Shown: positions 18,289 to 27,295 of the stretch, in pieces
Numbering within the stretch: position 1 is the stretch's first letter
Layout of the letters: every line of letters starts with the position of its first letter
Assembly: GCA_028284745.1 (NCBI GenBank)
Contig: JANQRC010000023.1
Span: forward strand, 1 to 40,574
Reading direction: 5' to 3'
Origin: Flavobacteriaceae bacterium
GTDB lineage: Bacteria; Bacteroidota; Bacteroidia; Flavobacteriales; Flavobacteriaceae
Length of the DNA: 40,574 nucleotides
The notes under the pieces: generated by a model
Told to the model about the DNA's origin: nothing
The model's database searches: none
Seen by the model: the letters and a program-made list of their open reading frames with translations, nothing else
Translations under genes and position numbers: made by a program

Positions 18289-19266
18289 CTAACTAATTTT
18301 CATTTTTCTAGGGATACTTTTACGTTGTATGTTCATCGTCTTATTCTCGATCTTCTTACGCTTGTGTGTGGCCTTCTGTTGCTGCTCACCTTTTCCGCTA
18401 GGCCCACCTTTTTTCAAGTATTGAATATATCCGATGCCCGTAAACTCATAGACTGTTCCCGAATCTGGATGAAACAACTCTATCGTTCGATCATCTATAA
18501 CGAGCAATTCAAAATAATCATTGCCCAAAGAATCATAATCCAATGTTAAAGTCTTCAGGTAAGGGTCGCCTTCTACATCAAACACTTCATAGTAACCAAT
18601 GTAATCCCAGATCAGGTCGCCCAGAAGGGTCCCTGGCTCGTCGGTAGAAGACTCAAACGTATCATCGCTTCCACCAGCTAAGAACCTCAAGAAGTTCTCT
18701 GCATCAAAGTCATTCAACGCACCTTCTTCACTAACATAGGTCTTTTCCCAAACTTCATATTCCTGCAAGAAATAGTGGATGTTGTCATAGAATACAAGGT
18801 CGTAGTCAAAATTGTTACGGTCATAGCCTGTTAGATAGTACGAAGTATTGCTGGGCCTGTCGTAGATACGAATTCGGTTTGGGCCAAGCTGGTAGACTTC
18901 CAGGTCCCAGAAGCCGTCAATATCATGGTCAACTTCCAGGATCATGTCGTAGGTAGTGTAACTAGCTACATCAATACCAAGGCCATTTCCTTGACTGCCG
19001 ATGCCCACCAAATTGTTGTTGGCCCACATGGTACCTCCTGTAAAAGACACGGTAAAAGCTTTCTGTAAAAAGGGTACTTCGCCGCTGCCTGTGGTCTGGT
19101 GAATGTTCACATACCAAAGTTCATGTGAATTCAGTACCTGATTCAAAGTGATCTCAGGCACTACTGGATCGATGATCACATCATCTTCAATGATCACTTC
19201 TGCAACGCACGACGTAAACAAGGTTGCCAGAAAGATGCTTCCAAAGAGTAGTTTTAGAGTTTTCAT
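18289..19266 (-). CDS. Predicted lipoprotein, unknown function
   Basis: A 325-residue protein with a lipoprotein signal: KTLKLLFGSIFLATLFTSC, Cys20 being the lipidation site. After an acidic linker (EVIIEDDVIIDP) there are strand-rich repeats with W-Y, Y-Y and D-D patterns (LWYVNIHQTTG, GFWDLEVYQLG, IRIYDRPSNTSYYLTGY, DDRTIELFHPDSGTVYEFTGIGYIQYL). The spacing suggests two lipocalin-like or beta-propeller-like strand groups, such as often seen in small Bacteroidota surface lipoproteins. The C-terminal 35 residues are strikingly basic (KGEQQQKATHKRKKIENK...). No enzymatic motif is visible and I do not recognise the family. It has its own terminator at 18231-18256. Confidence 0.75.
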   Translation of the reverse strand: MKTLKLLFGSIFLATLFTSCVAEVIIEDDVIIDPVVPEITLNQVLNSHELWYVNIHQTTGSGEVPFLQKAFTVSFTGGTMWANNNLVGIGSQGNGLGIDVASYTTYDMILEVDHDIDGFWDLEVYQLGPNRIRIYDRPSNTSYYLTGYDRNNFDYDLVFYDNIHYFLQEYEVWEKTYVSEEGALNDFDAENFLRFLAGGSDDTFESSTDEPGTLLGDLIWDYIGYYEVFDVEGDPYLKTLTLDYDSLGNDYFELLVIDDRTIELFHPDSGTVYEFTGIGYIQYLKKGGPSGKGEQQQKATHKRKKIENKTMNIQRKSIPRKMKIS

Positions 19267-19365
19267 AAAGCCTGAAATTTATATGGTTACACTTCCTATT
19301 GGACCAAGCATCATGCCAAATTTTTAATGAATTGATTATCAGTACTTTAAAAATGAATAATATAA

Positions 19366-19402
19366 TTACCTCTCCTCGAGGAGGGGGTTAGGGTGAGGTG
19401 TA
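19366..19402. repeat. CTCGAG-centred palindromic repeat
   Basis: The perfect 12-bp palindrome CTCCTCGAGGAG at 19372-19383 sits in a wider imperfect inverted repeat (ACCTC ... GAGGT) with a TTAGGGTGAGG flank. A related element occurs at 24999-25075, so this appears to be a dispersed family in the genome. Confidence 0.65.
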
Positions 19403-19415
19403 TTTCAGAATTGTT

Positions 19416-19423
19416 TATTTTTG
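19416..19423 (+). promoter_or_regulatory. Predicted -7 box of gpsA (TATTTTTG)
   Basis: TATTTTTG matches TAnnTTTG. No clear -33 element is present at the right distance. Transcription from here would start near 19430, downstream of the first in-frame ATG at 19398, and so supports the gpsA start at 19443. Confidence 0.35.
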
Positions 19424-19442
19424 GATGTACACGACCAACCCT

Positions 19443-20438
19443 ATGACAGACCAAAACAGAATTGCTGTACTTGGCGGCGGAAGCTGGGCTACAGCCATTG
19501 TTAAGATGCTTTGCGAAAATGTTGATACCGTTTATTGGTACATGCGCAGTGTCTACGCCAAAGAACATCTACAGCGAAACCACCACAACCCCAATTATTT
19601 GAGTGCCGTTCAATTTGATCTGGATCAGCTGGTGGTCAGCAATGACATCAACGAAGTGGTCGAAAAGGCCGATTGGCTGGTCTTTGCCATTCCTTCAGCT
19701 TTCCTGCATGACGAATTGCAAAAACTAGAGGTCCCTTTTGACGGAAAGGTGATCTTTTCAGCCATCAAAGGAATCGTTCCTCAAAGTAGTCTGATCGTTG
19801 GCGAACACTTTCACAAGACCTATGACATAGACTATGAGGATATCGGTGTCATCACGGGGCCTTGTCACGCAGAGGAAGTAGCGCTAGAACGACTTTCGTA
19901 TTTGACTATCGCCTGCGCAGACGAGGATAAGGCCAAGTTTTTGGCCTCTAAACTGTCGAGTCGTTACATAAAGACAAAGATTTCGGATGACATCATCGGT
20001 ACTGAATATGCTGCCATGCTAAAGAACATCTATGCCATCGCAGCAGGCATTGCCCATGGTTTGGGCTATGGCGACAATTTTCAAAGTGTGTTGATGAGCA
20101 ATGCTATTCGTGAGATGAAAAGATCCATCAAAAAGGTGCACAAGATGAAACGGAACATCAACAACTCAGCCTACTTGGGCGATCTGTTGGTGACAGGCTA
20201 CTCTGTCTTTAGTAGAAATCGCATGTTTGGCAATATGATCGGCAAGGGATATACGGTGAAGTCTGCACAGATGGAGATGAACATGGTGGCCGAAGGATAC
20301 TACGCAACCAATAGTGCTTATAAACTAAATCAGCAGAACGGGACCAAGACACCTATTATCGATGCGGTGTATAGCATTTTGTACGACAATAAGAATCCTA
20401 AAAAAGTATTTACCAAACTGGCAGAGGAACTGGATTGA
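19443..20438 (+). CDS. gpsA: NAD(P)-dependent glycerol-3-phosphate dehydrogenase
   Basis: GpsA reduces dihydroxyacetone phosphate to sn-glycerol-3-phosphate for phospholipid synthesis. From ATG 19443 the protein has 331 residues. The Rossmann nucleotide-binding loop IAVLGGGSWATAI begins at residue 6, which is why this start is chosen over the in-frame ATG at 19398: the longer form would add 15 atypical residues before the Rossmann strand. Further landmarks are DWLVFAIPSAFL, the catalytic Lys in FSAIKGIV, ITGPCHAEEVA, and the C-terminal TEYAAMLKNIYAIAAGIAHGLGYGDN substrate-binding helix with the second catalytic Lys. It converges on the aminopeptidase gene with 13 bp between stop codons. Confidence 0.95.
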   Translation: MTDQNRIAVLGGGSWATAIVKMLCENVDTVYWYMRSVYAKEHLQRNHHNPNYLSAVQFDLDQLVVSNDINEVVEKADWLVFAIPSAFLHDELQKLEVPFDGKVIFSAIKGIVPQSSLIVGEHFHKTYDIDYEDIGVITGPCHAEEVALERLSYLTIACADEDKAKFLASKLSSRYIKTKISDDIIGTEYAAMLKNIYAIAAGIAHGLGYGDNFQSVLMSNAIREMKRSIKKVHKMKRNINNSAYLGDLLVTGYSVFSRNRMFGNMIGKGYTVKSAQMEMNMVAEGYYATNSAYKLNQQNGTKTPIIDAVYSILYDNKNPKKVFTKLAEELD

Positions 20439-20451
20439 CCAATAATCTTGC

Positions 20452-21744
20452 CTACTGATTCATCAGCTCCTCGATCTCCTCAGCTTCGATAGGGATGTTG
20501 CGCATCAGGTTGAAAGGTTCGCCGCTTTCTTGTACGACCACATCATCTTCTAAACGGATGCCAAACCCTTCCTCAGGAATATAGATGCCCGGCTCTACGG
20601 TAAAGACCATATTCGCCTGTATGGGCTCATGAAGTAAACCGTAGTCATGAGTATCCAAGCCAATATGATGGCTCGTTCCATGCATGAAGTATTTCTTATA
20701 AGCTGGCCAATCAGGATTCTCGTTTTGCACATCGGCCTTGTCGATAAGGCCAAGTCCTAACAATTCAGAGGTCATGAGCTTACCGACCTCAACGTGATAC
20801 TCCTTCCACATGGCCCCGGGAACTAACATGTTGGTCGCTTCATCCTTTACACGATTCACAGCGTTGTACACAGCCCTTTGTCGGTCGGTGAATCGCCCTG
20901 ACACAGGTATGGTGCGTGTCATGTCGCTACTGTAGTTGGCATATTCGGCACCGACATCCATCAGCAACAAGTCGCCTTCCTTACATTGCTGATTGTTCTC
21001 GATGTAGTGCAACACATTGGCATTGTTGCCACTGGCCACGATAGGCGTGTAGGCGAACTTCTTAGAGCGGTTCCTGAGAAACTCGTGCATGTATTCGGCT
21101 TCTATCTCAAATTCCCAAACACCAGGCTTTACAAAGCCCAAGATCCTTCTAAACCCTTTTTCGGTAATGTCGCAGGCAGTTTGTATCAAGTCAATTTCGA
21201 TGGGGTCTTTTACAGAGCGAAGACGTTGCAGGATAGGATTGCTTTTTGCTACTTGGTGTGCTGGAAATTGTGTCTTCCACCATTTGGTGAAGCGGTCTTC
21301 GCGAGTTTCGGTGGCTACATTGGCGCGATAGTGCTCATTGGTATTCACATAGACCGTTTCGGCATAACTCATCAATTCCTTGAAGACCTTCTCCATGTCT
21401 TGCAACCAAAAAACGGTTTTTATACCCGAGACTTCCAAAGCACGCGCTTTGGTCAACTTCTCGCCTTCCCAAATGGCGATGTGCTCGTTGGTCTCTCGCA
21501 AGAACAAGACTTCGCGGTGTTTTGCCTCAGGCGCATCCGGAAAAAGCATCAACACACTTTCCTCTTGGTCAACACCACTCAAGTAGAAGATGTCGCGATG
21601 CTGCTCAAAAGGCAACGTGCTGTCTGCCGAAACAGGGTAGATGTCGTTGCTGTTGAAGACAGCGAGGCTGTTGGGCTTCATCTGGACCATGAGGTCTTTA
21701 CGATTCTTGATGAACAAGTTGCGGTCTATGGGATGGTATTTCAT
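20452..21744 (-). CDS. pepP: Xaa-Pro aminopeptidase (M24B family)
   Basis: A 430-residue cytosolic metallopeptidase removing N-terminal residues that precede proline. The start at 21744 (MKYHPIDRNLF) is chosen because the upstream 36 codons of open frame are low-complexity and the AMP_N domain begins here. The N-terminal AMP_N domain covers about 1-150. The pita-bread domain follows with a complete metal site: LLMDVGAEYANYSSDMTRT (two Asp), GTSHHIGLDTHD (His), TVEPGIYIPEEGFGIRLEDDVVV (two Glu). The frame runs convergent to gpsA and divergent from the beta-propeller gene (124 bp between starts). Assignment is secure; the exact start is likely but not proven. Confidence 0.93.
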   Translation of the reverse strand: MKYHPIDRNLFIKNRKDLMVQMKPNSLAVFNSNDIYPVSADSTLPFEQHRDIFYLSGVDQEESVLMLFPDAPEAKHREVLFLRETNEHIAIWEGEKLTKARALEVSGIKTVFWLQDMEKVFKELMSYAETVYVNTNEHYRANVATETREDRFTKWWKTQFPAHQVAKSNPILQRLRSVKDPIEIDLIQTACDITEKGFRRILGFVKPGVWEFEIEAEYMHEFLRNRSKKFAYTPIVASGNNANVLHYIENNQQCKEGDLLLMDVGAEYANYSSDMTRTIPVSGRFTDRQRAVYNAVNRVKDEATNMLVPGAMWKEYHVEVGKLMTSELLGLGLIDKADVQNENPDWPAYKKYFMHGTSHHIGLDTHDYGLLHEPIQANMVFTVEPGIYIPEEGFGIRLEDDVVVQESGEPFNLMRNIPIEAEEIEELMNQ

Positions 21745-21868
21745 GCAGAAGAAAATTAGCGTTCTATCAAAAATACAACAACCTTTCAGATTGTTAAACT
21801 TGAATGAAAAAGTTTTGCCAAGGCGGTTGGTTTTGGTAATTTCAAGGATCAAACACTAACTCAACCCT

Positions 21869-24712
21869 ATGAAACCTCTCTATGTAGCCTTGCTAATGTG
21901 CGGAATGGTAATTTCTGCACAACAGCCCGCCACTTCTTCCGAAGCATTCCAGGAATCCCTTCAACAGAAAAAACAACTCGAAGAAACCTCACTGGTAAAG
22001 AATGTAAAGTTTAAGAACATCGGCCCTACCATAATGAGTGGCCGTGTGGTAGACCTCGATGTGAATCCTGAGGATCCCACGGAATTCTATGTGGCTTATG
22101 CATCTGGCGGTGTATGGCATACCAAGAACAATGGGACATCATTTGACCCTGTCTTAGACAATGCGCCCACGCAAAATGTAGGTGACATTGCTGTTGATTG
22201 GAAGAATGGTACTATTTGGGCAGGTACAGGAGAAAACAATTCTTCACGTTCTTCGTATGCGGGCATAGGTATTTTGAAGTCTACAGACCGTGGCGAGACA
22301 TGGCAGAATATGGGCTTGCATGATACCCATCATATTGGTCGCATCGTCATAGACCCTGACAATCCCGATCAAGTGGTGGTGGCCGCGGTGGGTCACTTGT
22401 ACTCCCCAAACGAAGCCCGTGGGATCTATACCACTATGGATGGTGGCGCTACTTGGCAAAAGACCTTGTTCGTTTCTGAAGATACAGGCATCATCGACCT
22501 GGCCGTATCGCCCCAAAACTACGACCTGCAGTTTGCTGCAGCTTGGCAGAAGGATCGTAAGGCATGGAACTTTGAAGGAAGTGGCAATGAGTCTGCTATC
22601 TATCGAAGTACAGATGGAGGTCAACATTGGGAGAAAGTTACCGTTGCAGGAAGTGGTTTCCCAACAGGAGACGGTGTTGGTAGGATCGGATTGGCGGTCT
22701 TTAGCGATCAGACCATCTATGCTGTTCATGATAGTCAATTCCGAAGGGATAAAGAGAAAGATGATGAAGATGAAGGATTGACGAAGGATGATTTTCGGGA
22801 AATGTCAAAAGACGAGTTCTTGGTGCTGGAGAACACAAAGCTGAATGATTTCTTAAAAGAGAACGACTTTCAAGAAAAATACCGCGCAGAGAATGTGAAG
22901 CAAATGGTGAAAAGTGGTGATATCGAACCTGTAGACCTGGTGAAGTATCTGGAAGATGCCAATGCCCAACTCTTCGATACGCCTGTGATCGGTGCTGAAG
23001 TGTATCGTAGCGAGGATGGCGGAACTACCTGGCAAAAGATGAATGAGGAATACATAGACGACCTGTTCTATAGCTATGGCTATTACTTTGCTCAGATTCG
23101 CGTAGATCCTAATGATAAAGAAACAATATACATTGGTGGTGTCCCGCAATTGAAGTCAGAAGACAGCGGAAAGACTTGGGCGTCTATTAGTAAAGAGAAC
23201 GTCCATGCAGACCATCACGCCCTTTGGGTCAATCCCAAGATGTCGGGACATCTGATCAATGGGAATGACGGCGGTATTAATATCAGCTACGATGATGGTG
23301 AAACATGGACCAAGAACAACGCTACCACCGTAGGACAGTTCTACGCCATCAATGTCGACAATCAGGATCCGTATAACGTATACGGAGGCTTGCAAGACAA
23401 TGGTGTTTGGATGGGCCCTTACAATGCCAAGATAGACAGACGCTGGCATCAAAGTGGTGAATATCCATGGAAGAGCATCATGGGTGGCGACGGGATGCAG
23501 GTCGATATCGACGATCGCAATCCAGCTATCGTCTACACAGGCTTCCAGTTTGGCAACTACTATCGTTTGAACTTGGAAGAAGGCAAGCAAGCGTACATTC
23601 AGCCTAAGCATGATCTGGGCGAAAACCCGTATCGCTTCAACTGGCAAACACCCATCCAATTGTCAACGCACAACCAAGATATTTTGTATTTGGGCGGAAA
23701 CAAACTACATCGTTCCTTAAGCCAGGGCGACGACTGGGAAACTATTTCCGAAGACCTTACCCAAGGTGGCAAAAAAGGAAATGTAGCTTATGGTACGTTG
23801 ACAACCATCTCAGAATCGCCCAAAAAGTTTGGACTGATCTATGTGGGTAGCGACGATGGCCTGGTACACGTCACCAAGAATGGTGGTGGAAACTGGGAGA
23901 AGATATCTGACAGCTTTCCAAAAGACCTTTGGGTAAGTCGCGTGGTCGCCTCTCAGCATAGGAAGAAGCGTGTGTATGTGACGTTGAACGGCTATCGTTG
24001 GGATGATTTCAAGCCGTATGTTTTTATGAGTGAAGATCATGGAAAGACGTGGAAGGACGTCAAAGGCAATTTGCCACTTTCGCCAGTGAATGTAATTCGC
24101 GAAGACCCTGAGAACGAGAATATCTTGTACTTGGGAACCGATAACGGCGCCTATGTTTCGTTTGATCAAGGGGGAAGTTGGCAAGCCTTTTCGAAAGGGC
24201 TTACCCAAGCAGCCGTGCATGACATGGTGATTCAATCAGAAAAAAAGCATTTATTGGTCGGTACCCATGGCCGAAGCATATACAAGGCAGATATCTCTAG
24301 ACTACAAGAGTTGGACAAAGACCTGATGGCCGAGGCGTTGCATGTATTCGAAGTTGAGCCGATAAAGCATTCTAAGCAATGGGGCGGTAACTGGAGTAGT
24401 TGGATGGAGCCGAGAGAACCTAAGAAGACCATTGCTTTTTACGCCTCACAAGGTGGGAAAGCTGTCATTGACATCGTGGCCGACAAGAACGTTGTTGTAA
24501 ACACTTTTGAAGTAGCAGCTGACAAGGGGTTCAATAGCAAATACTACGACCTCAGTTTTTCAGAAGCAGGCCAAAAAGCCTATTTGAAGAAGCATAAGAA
24601 AGCCAAGCTCAAAGAAGCGGACAATGACAAGTATTACCTTCCGAAGGGAACATACACCATTCGCGTAGCACTAAACGGAGTCGAAGAAACCACTGAGTTG
24701 GTCATTGAATAG
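21869..24712 (+). CDS. Secreted sortilin/VPS10-like BNR beta-propeller protein
   Basis: A 947-residue exported protein with signal peptide KPLYVALLMCGMVISAQ. It contains many BNR/Asp-box repeats (S-x-D-x-G-x-T-W): STDRGETWQNMG, TMDGGATWQK, STDGGQHWEK, SEDGGTTWQK, SEDSGKTWAS, SYDDGETWTK, TKNGGGNWEK, SEDHGKTWKD and SFDQGGSWQA, arranged as two seven-bladed-type propellers. A highly charged insertion (about 290-370, KEKDDEDEGLTKDDFREMS) interrupts the first propeller. A C-terminal beta domain follows from about 840. Family members are often annotated as glycosyl hydrolases, but I see no glycosidase catalytic set; a protein- or carbohydrate-binding role is equally possible. There is no T9SS sorting domain. 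Single gene, divergent from pepP. Confidence 0.88.
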   Translation: MKPLYVALLMCGMVISAQQPATSSEAFQESLQQKKQLEETSLVKNVKFKNIGPTIMSGRVVDLDVNPEDPTEFYVAYASGGVWHTKNNGTSFDPVLDNAPTQNVGDIAVDWKNGTIWAGTGENNSSRSSYAGIGILKSTDRGETWQNMGLHDTHHIGRIVIDPDNPDQVVVAAVGHLYSPNEARGIYTTMDGGATWQKTLFVSEDTGIIDLAVSPQNYDLQFAAAWQKDRKAWNFEGSGNESAIYRSTDGGQHWEKVTVAGSGFPTGDGVGRIGLAVFSDQTIYAVHDSQFRRDKEKDDEDEGLTKDDFREMSKDEFLVLENTKLNDFLKENDFQEKYRAENVKQMVKSGDIEPVDLVKYLEDANAQLFDTPVIGAEVYRSEDGGTTWQKMNEEYIDDLFYSYGYYFAQIRVDPNDKETIYIGGVPQLKSEDSGKTWASISKENVHADHHALWVNPKMSGHLINGNDGGINISYDDGETWTKNNATTVGQFYAINVDNQDPYNVYGGLQDNGVWMGPYNAKIDRRWHQSGEYPWKSIMGGDGMQVDIDDRNPAIVYTGFQFGNYYRLNLEEGKQAYIQPKHDLGENPYRFNWQTPIQLSTHNQDILYLGGNKLHRSLSQGDDWETISEDLTQGGKKGNVAYGTLTTISESPKKFGLIYVGSDDGLVHVTKNGGGNWEKISDSFPKDLWVSRVVASQHRKKRVYVTLNGYRWDDFKPYVFMSEDHGKTWKDVKGNLPLSPVNVIREDPENENILYLGTDNGAYVSFDQGGSWQAFSKGLTQAAVHDMVIQSEKKHLLVGTHGRSIYKADISRLQELDKDLMAEALHVFEVEPIKHSKQWGGNWSSWMEPREPKKTIAFYASQGGKAVIDIVADKNVVVNTFEVAADKGFNSKYYDLSFSEAGQKAYLKKHKKAKLKEADNDKYYLPKGTYTIRVALNGVEETTELVIE

Positions 24713-25149
24713 CCTTGGTAAATTTTGCTGTAGACTCTTTTGAGTATTTAGGTTGAATTCTGTCAATTCGAGTGAATTTCATATGCTGGAGAATGTGAAA
24801 TTTGTATCGAGAATGAGGATTGAAACGCTTTGATTGTTCTCTACCTGCCAAGACTGGTACGATTTTTAAGCTTCGCTTAGATACCTTCAATCAAAAATGT
24901 ATTCTGATTTTGGCAACTAAAGATCACTCGAACGGACAATTTATTTAACTTCGTTTTACTAAATACCTTTTTGCATTTTAAATTGATTTGAGTAAAAAAC
25001 ACCCCTAAAGTCCCCTCGAGGGGACAAAGTTTATCATAATCAATTCCTCCCTTGAGGGAGGAGTATGGAGGGTGTGGATAAAAATTCTTTTAAAGTTTGA
25101 TCAAAGCCACTACTAGCTAGAATGAGGTGTATACACTTATATATTGATT
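24713..25149. other. Gene-free stretch with palindromic repeats
   Basis: The 437 bp between two convergent genes carry no supported gene. The right-hand half holds the CTCGAG-type repeat at 24999-25075. I see no clear intrinsic terminator with a U-tract for either flanking gene, although the repeat hairpins could serve as one. Confidence 0.6.
24999..25075. repeat. Composite palindromic repeat element
   Basis: Three nested inverted repeats: the perfect TCCCCTCGAGGGGA at 25011-25024, TCCTCCC/GGGAGGA at 25045-25062 around TTGA, and outer arms ACACCCCT (24999-25006) / AGGGTGT (25069-25075). The design resembles a small non-autonomous repeat. The CTCGAG centre and G-rich flanks are shared with the element at 19366-19402. 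Confidence 0.7.
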
Positions 25150-26133
25150 TCAAGCAATCAGCCCTTCCCCCACGTGGAACAATGCATCGCCTTTGCTTAC
25201 CAAGGGCTTGTTGTTCACAGCAATGATGTAGCCGTCATAAGGTGCTTTTACCGCTCGGCGGTTGTTGCCAAAAGCATCAGAGATATGTCCTAGGATCTGC
25301 TGCCTTTTGATAGGCGTTCCGTTGAGCACTATGGGGCAGAATACACCACCATTGCGGGCGCGCAACCACTTTCGCCGATTCAGGTGCACGGTTTCGTTAT
25401 TGCCCGATTGGGTATAGTTTACCGCATTCACCATGTCGTAATGCTTTACGATGCGCATGATGCCTTCTATGCCTTCGTTAATGGCAAACTCGTCAAAACG
25501 CGCACTCTCGCCACCTTCGAACACGATGATAGGCTTCCCTTTTTTGTAGCATGCCTGGCGAAACGATCTGGGGATCATCTTCGAAGCGAAAAGGAATGGT
25601 GGACGAAAGATGTGGGCCATTTCCAGACTCTCGGGCATTTCTTTGGAATAACGTATCTGTGGATGATTGCTACGCATGCCGCCACCAGTATGCAGGTCGA
25701 TTCCTATGTCGATGTGCTTCACGATCTCGTTCATGTGGGTATAAGCGATCCTTGAGGCCAAGGATCCCGCTTTGCTTCCGGGGAAACTTCGGTTCACATC
25801 TTTGCCATCCGTCACCTCTCTAGAGTTGTAGATGAAACCGAACACATTCAACAGCGGCACCACGATCACACAACCTTTCTTCAGCCTGCCAAAGTACTTG
25901 TTGGTCAGGATACGACGGCATATTTCCACACCGTTGATCTCGTCGCCATGTAGGCCACCTTGTATCAGGAGTGTTGGGCCGGCTTCGGTCCCGTTAAAGA
26001 CATACACCGGGATCTTTATGAGGGTCCCCGTGGGCAATTTGTCTACAGGAATTTGGATGAGCTTGTGCTCGCCCGGCTCTATGCTTTCGTTGTAGATGAA
26101 TTTGGTATGGTTCTTCTGAAGGTTCTCAGACAT
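25150..26133 (-). CDS. Succinylglutamate desuccinylase/aspartoacylase-family zinc hydrolase
   Basis: A 327-residue M14-like zinc hydrolase of the AstE/AspA group, which cleaves N-acyl or amide bonds of acidic amino acids. The zinc site is visible as GGLHGDEINGVE (His and Glu) with a third His in IGIDLHTGG. NGTEAGPTLLIQGG and RSFPGS also match. The C-terminal segment (about 255-327) has a swivelling lipoyl-like beta domain (FCPIVLNGTPIKRQQILGHISDAFGNNRRAVKAPYDGYIIAVNN). Its start overlaps the end of the RimK-like gene by 8 nt, so the two are translated together. In several lineages such hydrolases accompany ATP-grasp glutamate ligases, suggesting that this enzyme acts on the same peptide or protein substrate. 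Substrate unknown. Confidence 0.9.
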   Translation of the reverse strand: MSENLQKNHTKFIYNESIEPGEHKLIQIPVDKLPTGTLIKIPVYVFNGTEAGPTLLIQGGLHGDEINGVEICRRILTNKYFGRLKKGCVIVVPLLNVFGFIYNSREVTDGKDVNRSFPGSKAGSLASRIAYTHMNEIVKHIDIGIDLHTGGGMRSNHPQIRYSKEMPESLEMAHIFRPPFLFASKMIPRSFRQACYKKGKPIIVFEGGESARFDEFAINEGIEGIMRIVKHYDMVNAVNYTQSGNNETVHLNRRKWLRARNGGVFCPIVLNGTPIKRQQILGHISDAFGNNRRAVKAPYDGYIIAVNNKPLVSKGDALFHVGEGLIA

Positions 26134-26998
26134 GCTGTTCGATATATTTTATGATCTCGCCGGCGATGTTCACCTTGGTGGCGCCTTCGATGCCTTCCAG
26201 TCCGGCGGAAGAATTCACTTCGATGACCAACGGTCCTCTATCCGAACGAATGATGTCTACGCCGGCCACATCAAGCCCAAGACTGTGAGCGCTGCTAATG
26301 GCGATGTCTTCTTCTTCGGTAGTGAGGTTGATGGGTTGCGTGCTTCCGCCACGATGTACGTTGCTTCTAAAATCCCCGTTGCTTTTTCTGCGCATCGAGG
26401 CCACTACGCTATCTCCTACCACATATGCGCGAATGTCTGCCCCGTTGGCCTCTTCGATGAACTCTTGCAGCAGTACCATCTGATTCAACGAGTTCATGGT
26501 CTCGATGATCGATACGGCCGATTGACGACTTTCAGCAAGCATGACCCCCAGGCCGTGTGTGCCTTCTAAGAACTTGATGATGATCCGCTCGCTGTTGAGC
26601 ATGTTCAACTTTTCCTTGAGCAAATGTTTGCTGTTGGCATACACTGTTTTAGGAATGGGTACGTTGTGTTGTGCTAAGTGTTGAAAGGTGAGCAGTTTGT
26701 TCCTAGACCTAAGGATGCCTGTGGCACTGGCGATGTTAAAGGCGTCACGTTTCTCGAACTGATTGACCACCAGAAGTCCTGGCTTGGTATACGAAGTTCC
26801 GATCCGTGGAACGATGGCATCGGGCCAACCTCCGATATCTTCGCCATTGTAGATCACCTTTGCCGTATGGTCCTCAAAGAGCAGGACACAGCGTGTATAA
26901 TCGATAATGCGAACGTCGTGGCCACGTCTTTTGGCCTCTTTAAAGATACGTTGGGTAGAATAGAGTCGTTCGCCTATAGAAAGTACGCCTAGTTTCAT
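26126..26998 (-). CDS. rimK: RimK-like ATP-grasp ligase
   Basis: A 290-residue ATP-grasp enzyme of the RimK family, which adds glutamate (or a similar amino acid) to a C-terminal carboxylate; E. coli RimK modifies ribosomal protein S6. Domains: a pre-ATP-grasp Rossmann-like region (about 1-95, GVLSIGERLYSTQRIFKEAKRRGHDVRIID), then the ATP-grasp from about 100 with IIIKFLEGTHGLGVMLAES (nucleotide-binding Lys and Gly-rich loop), LLQEFIEEANGADIRAYVVGD, RRKSNGDFRSNVHRGGS, and the metal-binding Asp/Glu/Asn in GVDIIRSDRGPLVIEVNSSAGLEGIE. It overlaps the aspartoacylase-like gene by 8 nt. Whether the substrate is S6 or something else is not visible. Upstream (27049-27091) is a nested palindrome. Confidence 0.9.
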   Translation of the reverse strand: MKLGVLSIGERLYSTQRIFKEAKRRGHDVRIIDYTRCVLLFEDHTAKVIYNGEDIGGWPDAIVPRIGTSYTKPGLLVVNQFEKRDAFNIASATGILRSRNKLLTFQHLAQHNVPIPKTVYANSKHLLKEKLNMLNSERIIIKFLEGTHGLGVMLAESRQSAVSIIETMNSLNQMVLLQEFIEEANGADIRAYVVGDSVVASMRRKSNGDFRSNVHRGGSTQPINLTTEEEDIAISSAHSLGLDVAGVDIIRSDRGPLVIEVNSSAGLEGIEGATKVNIAGEIIKYIEQHV

Positions 26999-27048
26999 CT
27001 AGCACAATATCGGAAATGCATTTGAATTTCCCAATGGGATGCCCCAGG

Positions 27049-27091
27049 ATAGTTCTTGGTGAGCAGGAAATATATATATTTCGAGAACTAT
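27049..27091. promoter_or_regulatory. Nested palindrome in the rimK/DUF4430 divergent region
   Basis: The perfect 16-bp palindrome GAAATATATATATTTC (27067-27082) lies inside 8-bp arms ATAGTTCT (27049-27056) and AGAACTAT (27084-27091). It lies 51 bp upstream of the rimK start and about 200 bp upstream of the DUF4430 start. It looks like an operator for a dimeric regulator or a short MITE-like remnant. Confidence 0.45.
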
Positions 27092-27295
27092 TAAGTGCAC
27101 CATCGATGTGAGTCTCGTATTCATTCTATGCTAAAGTTAAGCTATCAGGTGGTCCGTTATCGAGAAGGTGTCTCCATCAGTGGTCGTGTTACTTCTTCAA
27201 AAGAGGGATTTTATAAAAATCACGTAGTTCTACGCATCCCAGTTTGGTCTTTGAGTGGTATTTTGTACTGTGCTAACATATTAAAGACCATCATC

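Noticed and set aside
20986..21759. Long plus-strand ORF of 257 residues antisense to the Xaa-Pro aminopeptidase gene
   Set aside because: The minus strand encodes a complete M24 enzyme with all metal ligands; the antisense translation has no recognisable domain.
26132..26569. Plus-strand ORF antisense to the rimK-like gene
   Set aside because: Shadow of the ATP-grasp gene, whose motifs are intact on the other strand.
27095..27295. Longer N-terminus for the DUF4430 protein
   Set aside because: The extra 67 residues are not protein-like and would bury a clear signal peptide that begins at 27296.
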